From Zhongshania marina (GTDB lineage: Bacteria > Pseudomonadota > Gammaproteobacteria > Pseudomonadales > Spongiibacteraceae): a DNA stretch of 64,000 bases. This document shows, in pieces, positions 63,996 through 64,000 of this stretch. The position numbers and the translations under genes are program-made. The stretch is taken from the NCBI RefSeq assembly GCF_002915595.1, contig NZ_PQGG01000021.1:18070-82069 (forward strand). Direction: 5' to 3'. Within the stretch, counting starts at the first letter, position 1, and every line of letters starts with the position of its first letter. The notes beneath the pieces were generated by a model. It did no database searches, was not told the origin of the DNA, and was given only the letters and a program-made list of their open reading frames with translations.

Positions 63996-64000
63996 AACGC

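Overview
The window looks like the chromosome of a marine-type gammaproteobacterium. The conserved dapA-bamC-MBL hydrolase-purC run, hrpB, htpX, rsuA and AcnA-type aconitase are typical of that class. The steroid-ring genes (kshA, hsaC, hsaA) together with a coenzyme F420 operon point, by inference only, to something near Spongiibacteraceae/Zhongshania. I see no rRNA, tRNA or CRISPR. Most genes are ordinary core metabolism; the accessory material is the repeat-protein locus, the F420 operon, the steroid genes and the cassette/IS region at the right edge.

Layout. 1-2.2 kb: a vWA-domain protein and a partial membrane protein. 2.4-3.3 kb: an acyltransferase. 3.3-8.0 kb: a three-gene 2-oxoacid:ferredoxin oxidoreductase operon (korB, korA, Fe-S/FAD oxidoreductase), divergent from acnA (8.2-10.9 kb). 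11-13.7 kb: a small Lys/Ser-tailed protein, a GNAT-nitrilase fusion and msrA. 13.9-17.8 kb: polyamine genes speD-speE and an Orn/Lys/Arg decarboxylase. 18.1-22.5 kb: a secreted acidic protein with six ~110-residue repeats and an OmpA domain, followed by a two-partner-secretion-like barrel protein with no visible signal peptide; the pair sits behind a perfect CRP-type site and a 9+9 bp palindrome. 23-27.8 kb: an orphan GspF-like protein, a DnaJ-domain protein, htpX, a class II aldolase and a porin-like protein. 27.9-34.6 kb: hrpB, rsuA, csbD/lipoprotein, and a ZnuD-like TonB receptor with a His-rich loop and a small Cys/His protein upstream. 34.7-38.1 kb: purC, MBL hydrolase, bamC, dapA.

40.1-46.6 kb is a complete, tightly packed F420 operon: npdG-cofE-cofD-cofC-fbiC, ending with an SDR. 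It provides the deazaflavin core (FO synthase), lactyl/glyceryl-phosphate activation and transfer, glutamylation, and an F420:NADP reductase to charge the cofactor. 47-50.5 kb carries an SDR, a globin, a DUF1294 protein and pyruvate kinase. 50.7-54.0 kb is a kshA-hsaC-hsaA operon for opening steroid rings B and A; a peroxisomal-multifunctional-type SDR lies at 57.2 kb. Between them are a TPR-sulfotransferase and a family-25 glycosyltransferase; katG and a CMD-family protein follow.

61.1-64.0 kb looks like a stretch of integron gene cassettes without a visible integrase. Two small genes on the minus strand are each followed by an attC-like imperfect palindrome. A third attC core (TTATAACGC) has been split by a complete 1,799 bp IS1182-like element with 17 bp perfect terminal repeats and an AAC duplication.
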